Assembly (NCBI GenBank): GCA_002315715.1
Contig: DCHY01000015.1
Span: 1 to 15,168 of the forward strand
Length of the DNA stretch: 15,168 nucleotides
Direction of reading: 5' to 3'
Origin: Clostridiales bacterium UBA1740
Lineage (GTDB): Bacteria; Bacillota; Clostridia; Oscillospirales; CAG-272
The notes under the pieces were generated by a model. The model searched no databases, was not told the DNA's origin, and saw only the letters and a list, made by a program, of their open reading frames with translations. Shown piece after piece: positions 7,138 through 13,439 of the stretch. The number at the start of each line of letters is the position of its first letter. Positions within the stretch are counted from its first letter, which is position 1. Both the position numbers and the translations under genes were made by a program.

Positions 7138-8616
7138 TTAATTTTCGAAAAGTGTGGCAATTTCATCGAGGGTATCGGCAACGAGCAGGTCGCCGGCTTC
7201 GTGACCGACAAGGCCGCTCGCAACGTATGCGGAGTAGTGACCGTTTTTCTCGGCTTTTTCGGTCGGCAGATAACCGAGAGCGTCGTTGCAAAGCTGAATC
7301 AAAAACGTTTGCTTGGCGGCGCTGCGCGCACGGATGCGGTTGCCGAAGTCGAGGAACAGTTCAAACGGGCTGGTGGCAAAAGCAAGATTGCCGAGACGCA
7401 AAACGTGAATTTCGGTTTTGACGGTCGTGCGAATTTTTTGCATATCAAAGCGTTCGAGAATGCCGGCGTAAATATAAAGTTCCGCCGAGTCAATGTAGTT
7501 GATAACGGATTTTCCGCGGAAAAACTCGCTGATTTTTTCTTCCGCCTCGCGTTTATCGCTTTCGGTTACGCGGCGCAGCGGCAATTTCAAGTCGAGCACG
7601 CTGTGTTTAAGGGGAGCGTCGGCGTGGAAGGTCGTCACTTCCGAGAGGGCGTAGTCGATTTCATTCATGATGCGTCTGCCGATGGTCAAAGTGCCCTTGA
7701 TATCGAACATGGAAGGGTCGGCATTTCTGACTTTCGGATTTTCGCGGATGACGTTGGGGTCCTTGATCGGGGTTTCGGGCTCTACCCAGCGGACGAGGTC
7801 ACGCGGGCACTGGTCGCCTGCCGGCGCACAAAGCGCCAAGAGGCAAACGTCTTTGCCGTATTTTTCACGGAGCAGAATTTTCACCTTACCCCAGTAGTCG
7901 GAGGAGATAACGGTTCTTTGTTCCATGACCTGCGACGGGCAGGCGATGTTGGCAACGACACCCGTCAGTTTCTTGCTCTCATCGTAAGTGAAGAGCAACT
8001 CGATACCGCTGTCGTTTCCGCCCTCGAGTTCCGTAAAGAAGGCGCTGTCGACGTCGCCCCACATTTTGGCGGTGTTGTCGGCGTAGCAAACGCGGCGGCA
8101 CATACCGACGGCGGCTCTGCCGAATCCTTCGGCGTAAAGACCGGCTTTGCGGTTGTTCCAAGCGAGGGAAACCGCCTCGGCAACTTTTAAGCTGACGAAC
8201 TCCAAAGCCACGAGGGGATCCATCTGATCGGGGTCGGAGTCGGCGGGAATGTATTGACAGTCCGTCGGCATCAAGCCTTTGAAATATACGGTGGCGTTGT
8301 GAAAATACTTGGGGTCCAAATCGGGGTTGGCGGTGGTGTAGGAGTTGTGGGTATGCACCGCGTTGATGATGATGTTTTTGGGATTCAGCCCGGGCGCGTT
8401 GATTTTGGCGCGGGCACGGTTCACGAGCGACTCGTTGACGCCTTCCAAATCACAGGAGCAGAAAACGACCTGTTCTTTTCCCGACTCAATGGCAAACGCC
8501 GTCACCGTGATGGGGGTTTCCACCTCGTTGGTGACACGCTCGAAAAATTCGCCGCAGAGGGCGATTTTCTCCTTGGGCGTGATATCCACTTCCGCCCAAC
8601 CGAATTGTAAACTCAT
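7138..8616 (-). CDS. Neutral/alkaline ceramidase N-terminal-like hydrolase, cytoplasmic
   Basis: A 492-residue protein resembling the catalytic domain of neutral/alkaline ceramidases (amide hydrolases). Seen: WAEVDITP near the N terminus (8-14), INAVHTHNSY (84-93) matching the zinc-binding His motif, a Glu in SPFELFLDFG (416-425), and GYLPTEKAE (448-456) like the conserved C-terminal Tyr region. The second zinc His of true ceramidases is not evident in the corresponding NIACPSQ block (223-229). It has no signal peptide and lacks the large C-terminal domain, unlike secreted ceramidases. Its ATG overlaps the PHP stop (ATGA), so both are co-translated. Relatives are found in sugar-catabolism loci without a proven reaction; N-deacylation or ester cleavage of the imported substrate is only a guess. 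Confidence 0.72.
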   Translation of the reverse strand: MSLQFGWAEVDITPKEKIALCGEFFERVTNEVETPITVTAFAIESGKEQVVFCSCDLEGVNESLVNRARAKINAPGLNPKNIIINAVHTHNSYTTANPDLDPKYFHNATVYFKGLMPTDCQYIPADSDPDQMDPLVALEFVSLKVAEAVSLAWNNRKAGLYAEGFGRAAVGMCRRVCYADNTAKMWGDVDSAFFTELEGGNDSGIELLFTYDESKKLTGVVANIACPSQVMEQRTVISSDYWGKVKILLREKYGKDVCLLALCAPAGDQCPRDLVRWVEPETPIKDPNVIRENPKVRNADPSMFDIKGTLTIGRRIMNEIDYALSEVTTFHADAPLKHSVLDLKLPLRRVTESDKREAEEKISEFFRGKSVINYIDSAELYIYAGILERFDMQKIRTTVKTEIHVLRLGNLAFATSPFELFLDFGNRIRARSAAKQTFLIQLCNDALGYLPTEKAEKNGHYSAYVASGLVGHEAGDLLVADTLDEIATLFEN

Positions 8617-9668
8617 TTTATTTCCTCACTTGATGTGTTTTGTATTTCGTCCATGTAGTAGTATCTCGTGAAGGCGTGGTGCCCTGCTTTATCCCGTACC
8701 GAAATACGGAACAGCACGTCGTCGGGATATACCGTGAAGGTGGCTTCATTGACGAATGCGCCGTCCTTCTCGGGGAATTTGTGTTCGCAGCGGCGTCCTG
8801 CCGTGTGCAGATAAATGCCGACGGCGTCGGAGGTCTTGACCGTCACTTTTCCGTCTTCGATAAAGAGCTCGAATATTTCGGGACCGGAAGAAGCGTAGCA
8901 GTTGCCGCACTCAAGTCCCTTCATCAAGTTTTCGTAAGTCAAAGAATCGGCTTTGACCATCGTAAAGCAGAGAAGACTGCATCCGCGCGAGTGGTTGTCG
9001 TCACCGCCGACGCAGATGATGCGTTGACCCGAACGCGCCATTTCCTGGTAAACGTGCGGCACTTCCTCCATGTCGCTGTCGGCGCCGCCGTCACCGTTCA
9101 TAATTTCAAGACCGGTGAGGTTTTCAAGATGACAGTACAAAGAAGACGTGTTCATCGACCAGTTCGGGTGATTGTAGACGACGAGCATATCGCGGTCCCT
9201 TGCCGCCTTGATGACTTCGTTGACGCCCGCCACCGAATACTTTCTTTGGTAGTCGGATACGTCGACGTATTTGGCGACGCTGCGGTATTTGGCGGAATTG
9301 CCCCAAATGTATTTCAAATCGCAACAAACCATGCGTGTGTCGTGGGGGTCCTTGGAATAGAGATTGAGGTGGACTTTCTCGGCGTGTTCCCGCGATTTAA
9401 GGGGACCTTCGTAAAGTGCCGGGAAGGGATTCTTCTCGGATTTATCGAGTCCGTATTCGTAAGCGGTGATGGCGATAAATTCGTCGTCGGTCAAATCCGA
9501 GTGGTCAAGCATGATTTCGTGGTCGGTAAAAGCGACGGCGGAATAGCCGTGACTTTTATACAATTCTTTCACCTCTTCCGGCGTTTGACTGCCGTCGGAA
9601 ATGGTGGTGTGCGCATGCATATTCACCTTGTAAAAACGACCGTTTTGCGGTAATAAATATTGTTTCAT
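8613..9668 (-). CDS. PHP-domain metallohydrolase (CehA/McbA-like)
   Basis: The 351-residue first gene of the operon. PHP metal-binding motifs appear in order: NMHAHTTISDG (16-26), FTDHE (47-51), a Glu in TAYEYG (68-73), YNHPNW (165-170) and GGDDNH (221-226). Residues after about 265 form a beta-rich tail (KVTVKTSDAVGIYLHTAGR region) seen in CehA/McbA-type proteins. PHP enzymes usually hydrolyse phosphoesters, some other esters; no signal peptide, so cytoplasmic. The ATG at 9668 is chosen because GAGG lies five bases upstream. An in-frame TTG at 9695 would lie upstream of, or on, the transcription start. The substrate is not known; dephosphorylation of an imported sugar would fit the OPA-like transporter (inference). 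Confidence 0.83.
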   Translation of the reverse strand: MKQYLLPQNGRFYKVNMHAHTTISDGSQTPEEVKELYKSHGYSAVAFTDHEIMLDHSDLTDDEFIAITAYEYGLDKSEKNPFPALYEGPLKSREHAEKVHLNLYSKDPHDTRMVCCDLKYIWGNSAKYRSVAKYVDVSDYQRKYSVAGVNEVIKAARDRDMLVVYNHPNWSMNTSSLYCHLENLTGLEIMNGDGGADSDMEEVPHVYQEMARSGQRIICVGGDDNHSRGCSLLCFTMVKADSLTYENLMKGLECGNCYASSGPEIFELFIEDGKVTVKTSDAVGIYLHTAGRRCEHKFPEKDGAFVNEATFTVYPDDVLFRISVRDKAGHHAFTRYYYMDEIQNTSSEEIK

Positions 9669-9682
9669 AGGCGCCTCTTCGT

Positions 9683-9712
9683 CATAATAATCCAATATAT
9701 TATATCATTATG
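9683..9712. promoter_or_regulatory. 30-bp imperfect palindrome over the operon promoter (candidate operator)
   Basis: Arms CATAAT (9683-9688) and ATTATG (9707-9712); 12 of 15 symmetric base pairs match around the centre at 9697/9698. It covers the -10 box and the likely start of transcription, the usual place for a repressor. The DNA is AT-rich, which raises the chance of accidental symmetry. Confidence 0.4.
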
Positions 9713-9727
9713 CGCGTGAAAAATCAA
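9699..9727 (-). promoter_or_regulatory. Sigma-A promoter of the galactonate operon
   Basis: On the minus strand: -35 TTGATT (9722-9727), 17-bp spacer, perfect -10 TATAAT (9699-9704) with an upstream TG one base away. The predicted leader is about 24 nt, ending at the ATG at 9668. No other promoter or terminator was seen within the seven-gene operon. Confidence 0.8.
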
Positions 9728-9799
9728 TGCAAGATTTCAATTTGAGCAAATTTTTATAACTGACCTTTCTTTTTTTGCCAAAGAAAAGTCACGGACGGC

Positions 9800-9833
9800 A
9801 AAAAAAGACCGCCGCGAAGTGCATTCGCGACGG
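9800..9833 (-). terminator. Rho-independent terminator after the 81-residue gene
   Basis: Ten-base stem (9809-9818 with 9824-9833, one G-T pair), loop GTGCA, and seven T on the minus strand (9800-9806) just beyond. It separates the small-gene unit from the galactonate operon. The T tract can alternatively pair with a second arm at 9770-9779. Confidence 0.88.
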
Positions 9834-9840
9834 GCTTTGA

Positions 9841-10086
9841 TTATTTGAATTTGATTTCGCCGTTTTCAATGGCTTTTTTGAAATCGGCAAGAGGCATCGG
9901 AAGAGTGTGCGTGTCATCGAGCTTCTTTTTCAAAACCTCTTCTTCGCCGCGGCTGTGACGTCTTCTGACTTCGACGACTACGCCGCCTTCGGCAAGGGCG
10001 CTGAGTTCGAGTCTGTGAGCGGCGCCGTCGGCAATGTCCACGATGGTCCAGCCGTCGGCATTCCAAATAATGTCGTTCTTTTTCAT
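9841..10086 (-). CDS. Small conserved-looking hypothetical protein (81 aa)
   Basis: Not recognised. An 81-residue soluble protein with an N-terminal part rich in beta-forming residues (WTIVDIADG, VVVEVRRRH) and a charged C-terminal helix (LADFKKAIENGEIKF). No cysteines, signal peptide or membrane segment. AAAGGA lies nine bases before the ATG, and the gene follows the 74-residue membrane protein by 28 nt, so the two are probably one transcript ending at the terminator at 9800-9833. The clean ribosome site and terminator make it a likely real gene. Confidence 0.7.
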   Translation of the reverse strand: MKKNDIIWNADGWTIVDIADGAAHRLELSALAEGGVVVEVRRRHSRGEEEVLKKKLDDTHTLPMPLADFKKAIENGEIKFK

Positions 10087-10114
10087 AAAAACACGTCCTT
10101 TTGTAAACTGTAAA

Positions 10115-10339
10115 TTACATATCGAGGATACGGCAGATCTTTTTCTGTGTTACCATAAAGACGATGTCGAGAATCCAGATGATGTTCCATCCGCAGAAAA
10201 GACGGATGAGAGCCGCTACGTATTTCTTTTCCTGAAAACGGGTGAGAGCACCGCAAATCCAAGAGGTAACGGGAATAATAGCGAGAATCAAACTGACAAG
10301 TCCGTCAAGACCAAAGTAATCCTTACTCTTTTTTGCCAT
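10115..10339 (-). CDS. Small membrane protein, two predicted helices (74 aa)
   Basis: A 74-residue protein with charged ends and two hydrophobic segments (about 12-32 and 47-64) joined by a basic/polar turn (TRFQEKKY). The pattern GLVSLILAIIPVTSWICG plus GWNIIWILDIV fits a small integral membrane protein family I have seen annotated only as hypothetical in Clostridia. AGGAGGA sits seven bases before the ATG, and a promoter at 10371-10399 serves it directly. Its role is unknown; the next gene upstream also encodes a small membrane protein. Confidence 0.78.
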   Translation of the reverse strand: MAKKSKDYFGLDGLVSLILAIIPVTSWICGALTRFQEKKYVAALIRLFCGWNIIWILDIVFMVTQKKICRILDM

Positions 10340-10370
10340 GATAAAGTCCTCCTATGTTTTTGATACTACC

Positions 10371-10399
10371 ATTATAGCATGCCGCGGGAAATAAAACAA
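10371..10399 (-). promoter_or_regulatory. Sigma-A promoter of the 74-aa/81-aa gene pair
   Basis: Minus strand: -10 TATAAT (10371-10376) with TGC directly before it, 17-bp spacer, weak -35 TTGTTT (10394-10399). The extended -10 likely makes up for the poor -35. Confidence 0.7.
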
Positions 10400-10409
10400 C
10401 ACTTATTCA

Positions 10410-10438
10410 AAAATAAAAGGGAGAGTTTTTGCTCTCCC
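10410..10438 (-). terminator. Rho-independent terminator of the DUF805 gene
   Basis: Perfect seven-base stem GGGAGAG/CTCTCCC (10419-10425 with 10432-10438), six-base loop, then a T-rich tail TTTTATTTT on the minus strand. It starts 17 bases after the stop codon and ends just before the next promoter. Confidence 0.9.
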
Positions 10439-10455
10439 TATAGGATGGACAATAC

Positions 10456-10797
10456 TTATTCGGCAGCGGCAGCGGTAGCGGTAGGCTTGCAGAAGCGAAC
10501 GATAACGATGATAGCGCCGACAAGGGGAATGAGGCAGAGAAGAAGCGACGTCCACTTGTAGCCGGCATCGCGAAGACGTCTGACGTCCATAGCCAAACCG
10601 GGAATAAGACTTACAAGAGAAATAACGGAGGAAATGGTGACGCCGACTTCACCGAGCGCACCTAAAATGCCGCCGAGTGCACCAAACAGCACGCCGTTAA
10701 TGAGGATGGTAATCCAAAAACTGCGGCGGTCGGTCACACCGTCAAAATCAAAGAAGCGTTTCCAAAAGTCAATCCAAGGGGCAAAAAATTCTTTCAT
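10456..10797 (-). CDS. DUF805-family small membrane protein
   Basis: A 113-residue integral membrane protein. It has the DUF805 features: an aromatic, basic N terminus with DGVTDRRSFW (19-28), membrane helices at about 28-50, 53-70 and 82-101, and the conserved VRRLRDAGYKW (72-82) before the last helix. The C-terminal tail is low-complexity (TATAAAAE). AAGGAG lies eight bases before the ATG. The gene is a single-gene unit with its own promoter (10830-10858) and terminator. No function is established for the family. Confidence 0.85.
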   Translation of the reverse strand: MKEFFAPWIDFWKRFFDFDGVTDRRSFWITILINGVLFGALGGILGALGEVGVTISSVISLVSLIPGLAMDVRRLRDAGYKWTSLLLCLIPLVGAIIVIVRFCKPTATAAAAE

Positions 10798-10829
10798 GGG
10801 GTAATCTCCTTTTCTTTTTTGATAATAAA

Positions 10830-10858
10830 ATTATAATAGAAAAGACAGATTGTGACAA
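10830..10858 (-). promoter_or_regulatory. Sigma-A promoter of the DUF805 gene
   Basis: Minus strand: -35 TTGTCA (10853-10858), 17-bp spacer, perfect -10 TATAAT (10830-10835). Predicted leader about 26 nt. Confidence 0.8.
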
Positions 10859-10877
10859 GATTCTTTTGCATTTCTCC

Positions 10878-10909
10878 GTCATTTTGTCGGAAAAAACCGA
10901 AAGAATGAC
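10878..10909. other. Imperfect hairpin in the spacer
   Basis: Two 13-base arms (10878-10890 and 10897-10909) match at 11 positions around a loop of six A/T. No T tract follows on the minus strand, so it is not a classical terminator, though it lies about 85 nt after the stop of the coiled-coil gene and could stabilise or end that transcript. No better terminator was seen for that gene. Confidence 0.35.
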
Positions 10910-10992
10910 CAAACGCGGAGGCAAGAAATTGTTAAAAATGCACTATCACCGAATAGCGGAATTCAATAGAACTCCAAAGACCGTGAAAAATC

Positions 10993-12003
10993 TCACTCCG
11001 TGACCGTCGGACCTGCTTTTTGGACAGGCTGAACGCCTTCGGTAAACGGCGATTTTTCGCCCTTTTCGGCTTGCGCCTCAAACGGTTTCGCGGGATCGAA
11101 AACGGGCATCTTGTCTTCCTCAAGTCCCGGCTGTTGTGCGATGGGGGAGAGATCGTTTATTTCTTTGTTCACATCCCGGGCTTCGAGACTTTTTTGATTC
11201 TTTTCCATTTCCGCGTTGACGGCGGCGTCAAACTCCTCCGGCGTCACCTTCACGGTCTCGGTTTGTTCTTTTGCATTCATCTGGGAGAAGGAAGCCGAGA
11301 GTACGTCGTTTTTGATTTTATTCAAACAATACGCCTCGGCAAGATAGGAAATCGGGCGGAAAATCTTGAACCAGACGCTGTGGCTTTGGTGATTGCTCTT
11401 GAGTGACGCCGCCACCTTGGCGCAGTTCGACACGATGTTCTTTTTGGAATCAAAGCCGTCATTCAAAATCTGATCGACTCTTCCCAAGGCGATTCTCGCC
11501 TGTGTAAAATACGACGGGTTGTAATTGCGGTCTTTGGCTTCCTGCGCGTGACGCGCTTCGTTTCTTCTTTGTACTTCCTTCAAATGCTCGGCGGCGTAGC
11601 GTTCCTCACGCTCGTCCTCGGCGTTTCTTTTGGCTATGTACTGCTCGTTATATTCCTCCGCCTCGCGCGCTTTTTCTGCTTCCTCGCGCTCATAGCCGAG
11701 CTTAAACTGTTCGGCAAGCGGGAAATTGTCGTCCATCATGATATCTTCGACTTCGTTGGCGATATCGCTGCCGTATTTTTCTTCGATTTCGCCGTTGGTC
11801 ATGTAATAGACTTCTTCGCCGAAACGGTCGCGAATCTGCTCGAATCCGCTGGGATAGCTCCACGCGATCTCGGCTTTTTTCGCGTATTTTTTGACAAACG
11901 CATCTTCGCTCAAAGGCATCTGGCAGGTGCGCACGTTATCACCGCCGAAACGGTAAGGTACAAGTTTGTCGGGCGTCGCTTTGACGTTAAAAATGTCTTT
12001 CAT
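10993..12003 (-). CDS. Uncharacterised coiled-coil-rich protein
   Basis: Not recognised. A 336-residue soluble, highly charged protein. Residues about 100-160 are a run of Glu/Arg/Lys/Ala consistent with a long helix or coiled coil (REEAEKAREAEEY, DEREERYAAEHLKEV). A middle part (about 163-240) looks globular, with short hydrophobic stretches. The C-terminal 90 residues are Glu/Pro/Gln-rich and probably disordered. No signal peptide or membrane helix. The ATG at 12003 is preferred over the GTG at 12006, since GGAG is properly spaced from the ATG. It stands alone behind a perfect consensus promoter with an inverted repeat in the leader, suggesting high but controlled expression. Function unknown. 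Confidence 0.75.
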   Translation of the reverse strand: MKDIFNVKATPDKLVPYRFGGDNVRTCQMPLSEDAFVKKYAKKAEIAWSYPSGFEQIRDRFGEEVYYMTNGEIEEKYGSDIANEVEDIMMDDNFPLAEQFKLGYEREEAEKAREAEEYNEQYIAKRNAEDEREERYAAEHLKEVQRRNEARHAQEAKDRNYNPSYFTQARIALGRVDQILNDGFDSKKNIVSNCAKVAASLKSNHQSHSVWFKIFRPISYLAEAYCLNKIKNDVLSASFSQMNAKEQTETVKVTPEEFDAAVNAEMEKNQKSLEARDVNKEINDLSPIAQQPGLEEDKMPVFDPAKPFEAQAEKGEKSPFTEGVQPVQKAGPTVTE

Positions 12004-12038
12004 CACACACTCCGAAAAGTTTTTTCTTTATGATATAT

Positions 12039-12064
12039 CCGACAGTATGACAACATACTGACGG
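12039..12064 (-). promoter_or_regulatory. 26-bp inverted repeat in the leader of the coiled-coil gene
   Basis: Arms of 11 bases (12039-12049 and 12054-12064) match at 10 positions, around a four-base loop; the inner seven pairs CAGTATG/CATACTG are perfect. It lies between the predicted transcription start (about 12078) and the ATG (12003). No T tract follows, so it is not a terminator. It could be a repressor operator or a mRNA hairpin. Confidence 0.65.
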
Positions 12065-12084
12065 AAAGGCATAAATACAAAAAA

Positions 12085-12113
12085 ATTATACTGTAATAGC
12101 CGTTTTTTGTCAA
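12085..12113 (-). promoter_or_regulatory. Perfect consensus sigma-A promoter of the coiled-coil gene
   Basis: Minus strand: TTGACA (12108-12113), 17-bp spacer, TATAAT (12085-12090). Both hexamers and the spacing are ideal. The predicted leader is about 75 nt and holds the inverted repeat at 12039-12064. Confidence 0.88.
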
Positions 12114-12130
12114 GCCGTTTTGCTTTCGGC

Positions 12131-12166
12131 AAAAAGAAAAGAGAGAATCTGCCGATTCTCTCTTTT
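12131..12166 (-). terminator. Rho-independent terminator of the TPR-DUF4037-redox run
   Basis: Perfect 13-base stem (12137-12149 with 12154-12166; core GAGAGAATC/GATTCTCTC) with loop TGCC. On the minus strand it ends in TTTTCTTTTT. It begins 22 bases after the stop of the rubrerythrin fusion. The near-symmetric A and T flanks could also stop plus-strand transcripts. Confidence 0.92.
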
Positions 12167-12188
12167 CAAACGGTCGAATCTTCATTTA

Positions 12189-13430
12189 TTATTTGAAGAG
12201 TCTGTTGAGAAATCCTTCGAGCGCCTTGCCGTGGCGGGCTTCGTCGCGCGCCATTTCGTGCACGGTGTCGTGAATAGCGTCAAGACCGTTCTTCTTTGCG
12301 CAGGTCGCGAGGTCAAACTTGCCCTTGACAGCGCCGTATTCGCAGGCAACGCGCCATGCGAGGTTGTCTTTGGTGGTGGCTTTCATGTTGGGTTCAAGTT
12401 CACTGCCGAGAAGTTCTGCGAACTTCGCTGCGTGCTCGGCTTCTTCATAAGCCGCTTTTTCCCAATAAAGACCGACTTCGGCATAGCCTTCTCTGTGAGC
12501 TACGCGAGCCATGGCGAGGTACATACCGACCTCGGAGCACTCGCCCATAAAGTTGGCTTTGAGCTGTTCGAGAATGTACGCCTTGTCTTCTGCGGAAATG
12601 TCGGGATTGTTCTTCACGGTCTTGGCATAGATGCCGAACTCGTGCTCGGCGGCGAGTTTTTCGTCCCCCTTCATTTCGGTAAATTTGGAACCGGGAACTT
12701 TGCAAACGGGACAAACTTCGGGCGGTTCGTTTCCTTCGTGAACGTAGCCGCATACGGGGCAAACCCATTTTTTCATAGTGGTAGTCTCCTTTATATTAAT
12801 ATTTTTGATTTCTTCTTGTATTTCGACTTTCTCGAAAACGTCTTTGCCGTGCTTGCAAATCGGGCAAACGTAGTCGTCCGGCAACTCGTCCGCCTCGATT
12901 TCAAAGCCGCAAACCGTACAGCGCCAAACCGTCTTTCCGGTTTTCTTTTCGGCAGGCTTCGGCCTAATAAATTGATGATAGAAAGCATACGTGGCGGAGG
13001 GAGTCAAAGAGAGGACGTCGCCGTCGGTCAACGTGGCGATATAGAGGGTGTGAGAGCCGAGATCGTGGCGTTCTTCGATATGCGCCGACAGATAGGCGTT
13101 CGTGCCCTTCGTCACCGCCAAAGTGCCGTTTGAGAGGGGTTTTACGTCCGAAAAGCCCGAAAACTTGTCGGTGTCGCGTCCCGACGCAAACCCGAAACGG
13201 GTGAAAAGGTCAAAGGTCGCATCCTCGGAAAGAACCGACAGGGTAAACACGTCACTCTTCGACAAAATCTCGTTTGTGTAATTGCCCTTGTTGACCGCGA
13301 TGGCAATGCGGTCGGGATTCGACGCGACTTGAATCGCCGTATTGATGACACAGGCGTTGTCGCGGCCGTCCAAACGGGTGCTGAGCAAGAACAACCCGTA
13401 GGAGAGAGAAAACATGGCTTTGGTATTCAT
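12189..13430 (-). CDS. Flavin reductase-rubredoxin-reverse rubrerythrin fusion
   Basis: A 413-residue protein with four redox parts. Residues 1-160 resemble the FMN-binding flavin-reductase domain of high-molecular-weight rubredoxin (MNTKAMFSLSYGLFLLS, NKGNYTNEIL). Rubredoxin 1 has CTVC/CPIC (171-174, 189-192). Rubredoxin 2 has CPVC/CPVC (224-227, 240-243). Residues 255-413 are a ferritin-like diiron domain with ExxH pairs at E330/H333 and E397/H400, plus E297 and E300. In anaerobes such parts pass electrons from NAD(P)H via FMN and rubredoxin to reduce peroxide or oxygen. The two halves normally occur as separate proteins. Here the joint (about 205-218) includes the reverse rubrerythrin's old leader, with AAAGGAG nine bases before Met219. 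GGAGG precedes the main ATG, nine nt after the DUF4037 gene. Confidence 0.9.
   Translation of the reverse strand: MNTKAMFSLSYGLFLLSTRLDGRDNACVINTAIQVASNPDRIAIAVNKGNYTNEILSKSDVFTLSVLSEDATFDLFTRFGFASGRDTDKFSGFSDVKPLSNGTLAVTKGTNAYLSAHIEERHDLGSHTLYIATLTDGDVLSLTPSATYAFYHQFIRPKPAEKKTGKTVWRCTVCGFEIEADELPDDYVCPICKHGKDVFEKVEIQEEIKNINIKETTTMKKWVCPVCGYVHEGNEPPEVCPVCKVPGSKFTEMKGDEKLAAEHEFGIYAKTVKNNPDISAEDKAYILEQLKANFMGECSEVGMYLAMARVAHREGYAEVGLYWEKAAYEEAEHAAKFAELLGSELEPNMKATTKDNLAWRVACEYGAVKGKFDLATCAKKNGLDAIHDTVHEMARDEARHGKALEGFLNRLFK
12774..12792 (-). promoter_or_regulatory. Internal ribosome site and start (Met219) inside the redox fusion
   Basis: AAAGGAG (12786-12792), nine bases, then ATG (12774-12776), reading MKKWVCPVCG, the normal start of a stand-alone reverse rubrerythrin of 195 residues. 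The site lies in frame in the fusion, encoding IKE. It suggests that both the 413-residue fusion and a separate 195-residue protein may be made. Confidence 0.7.
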
Positions 13431-13439
13431 GATACCTCC

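Noticed and set aside
5956..8190. Plus-strand open frame of 744 codons
   Set aside because: It is antisense to dgoD and the ceramidase-like gene, whose protein motifs are unmistakable. It has no ribosome site or recognisable domain. Long antisense frames arise from the codon use of the real genes.
12120..13133. Plus-strand open frame of 337 codons
   Set aside because: Antisense to the redox fusion; starts inside the terminator hairpin and encodes a Phe/Val-rich product with no motif.
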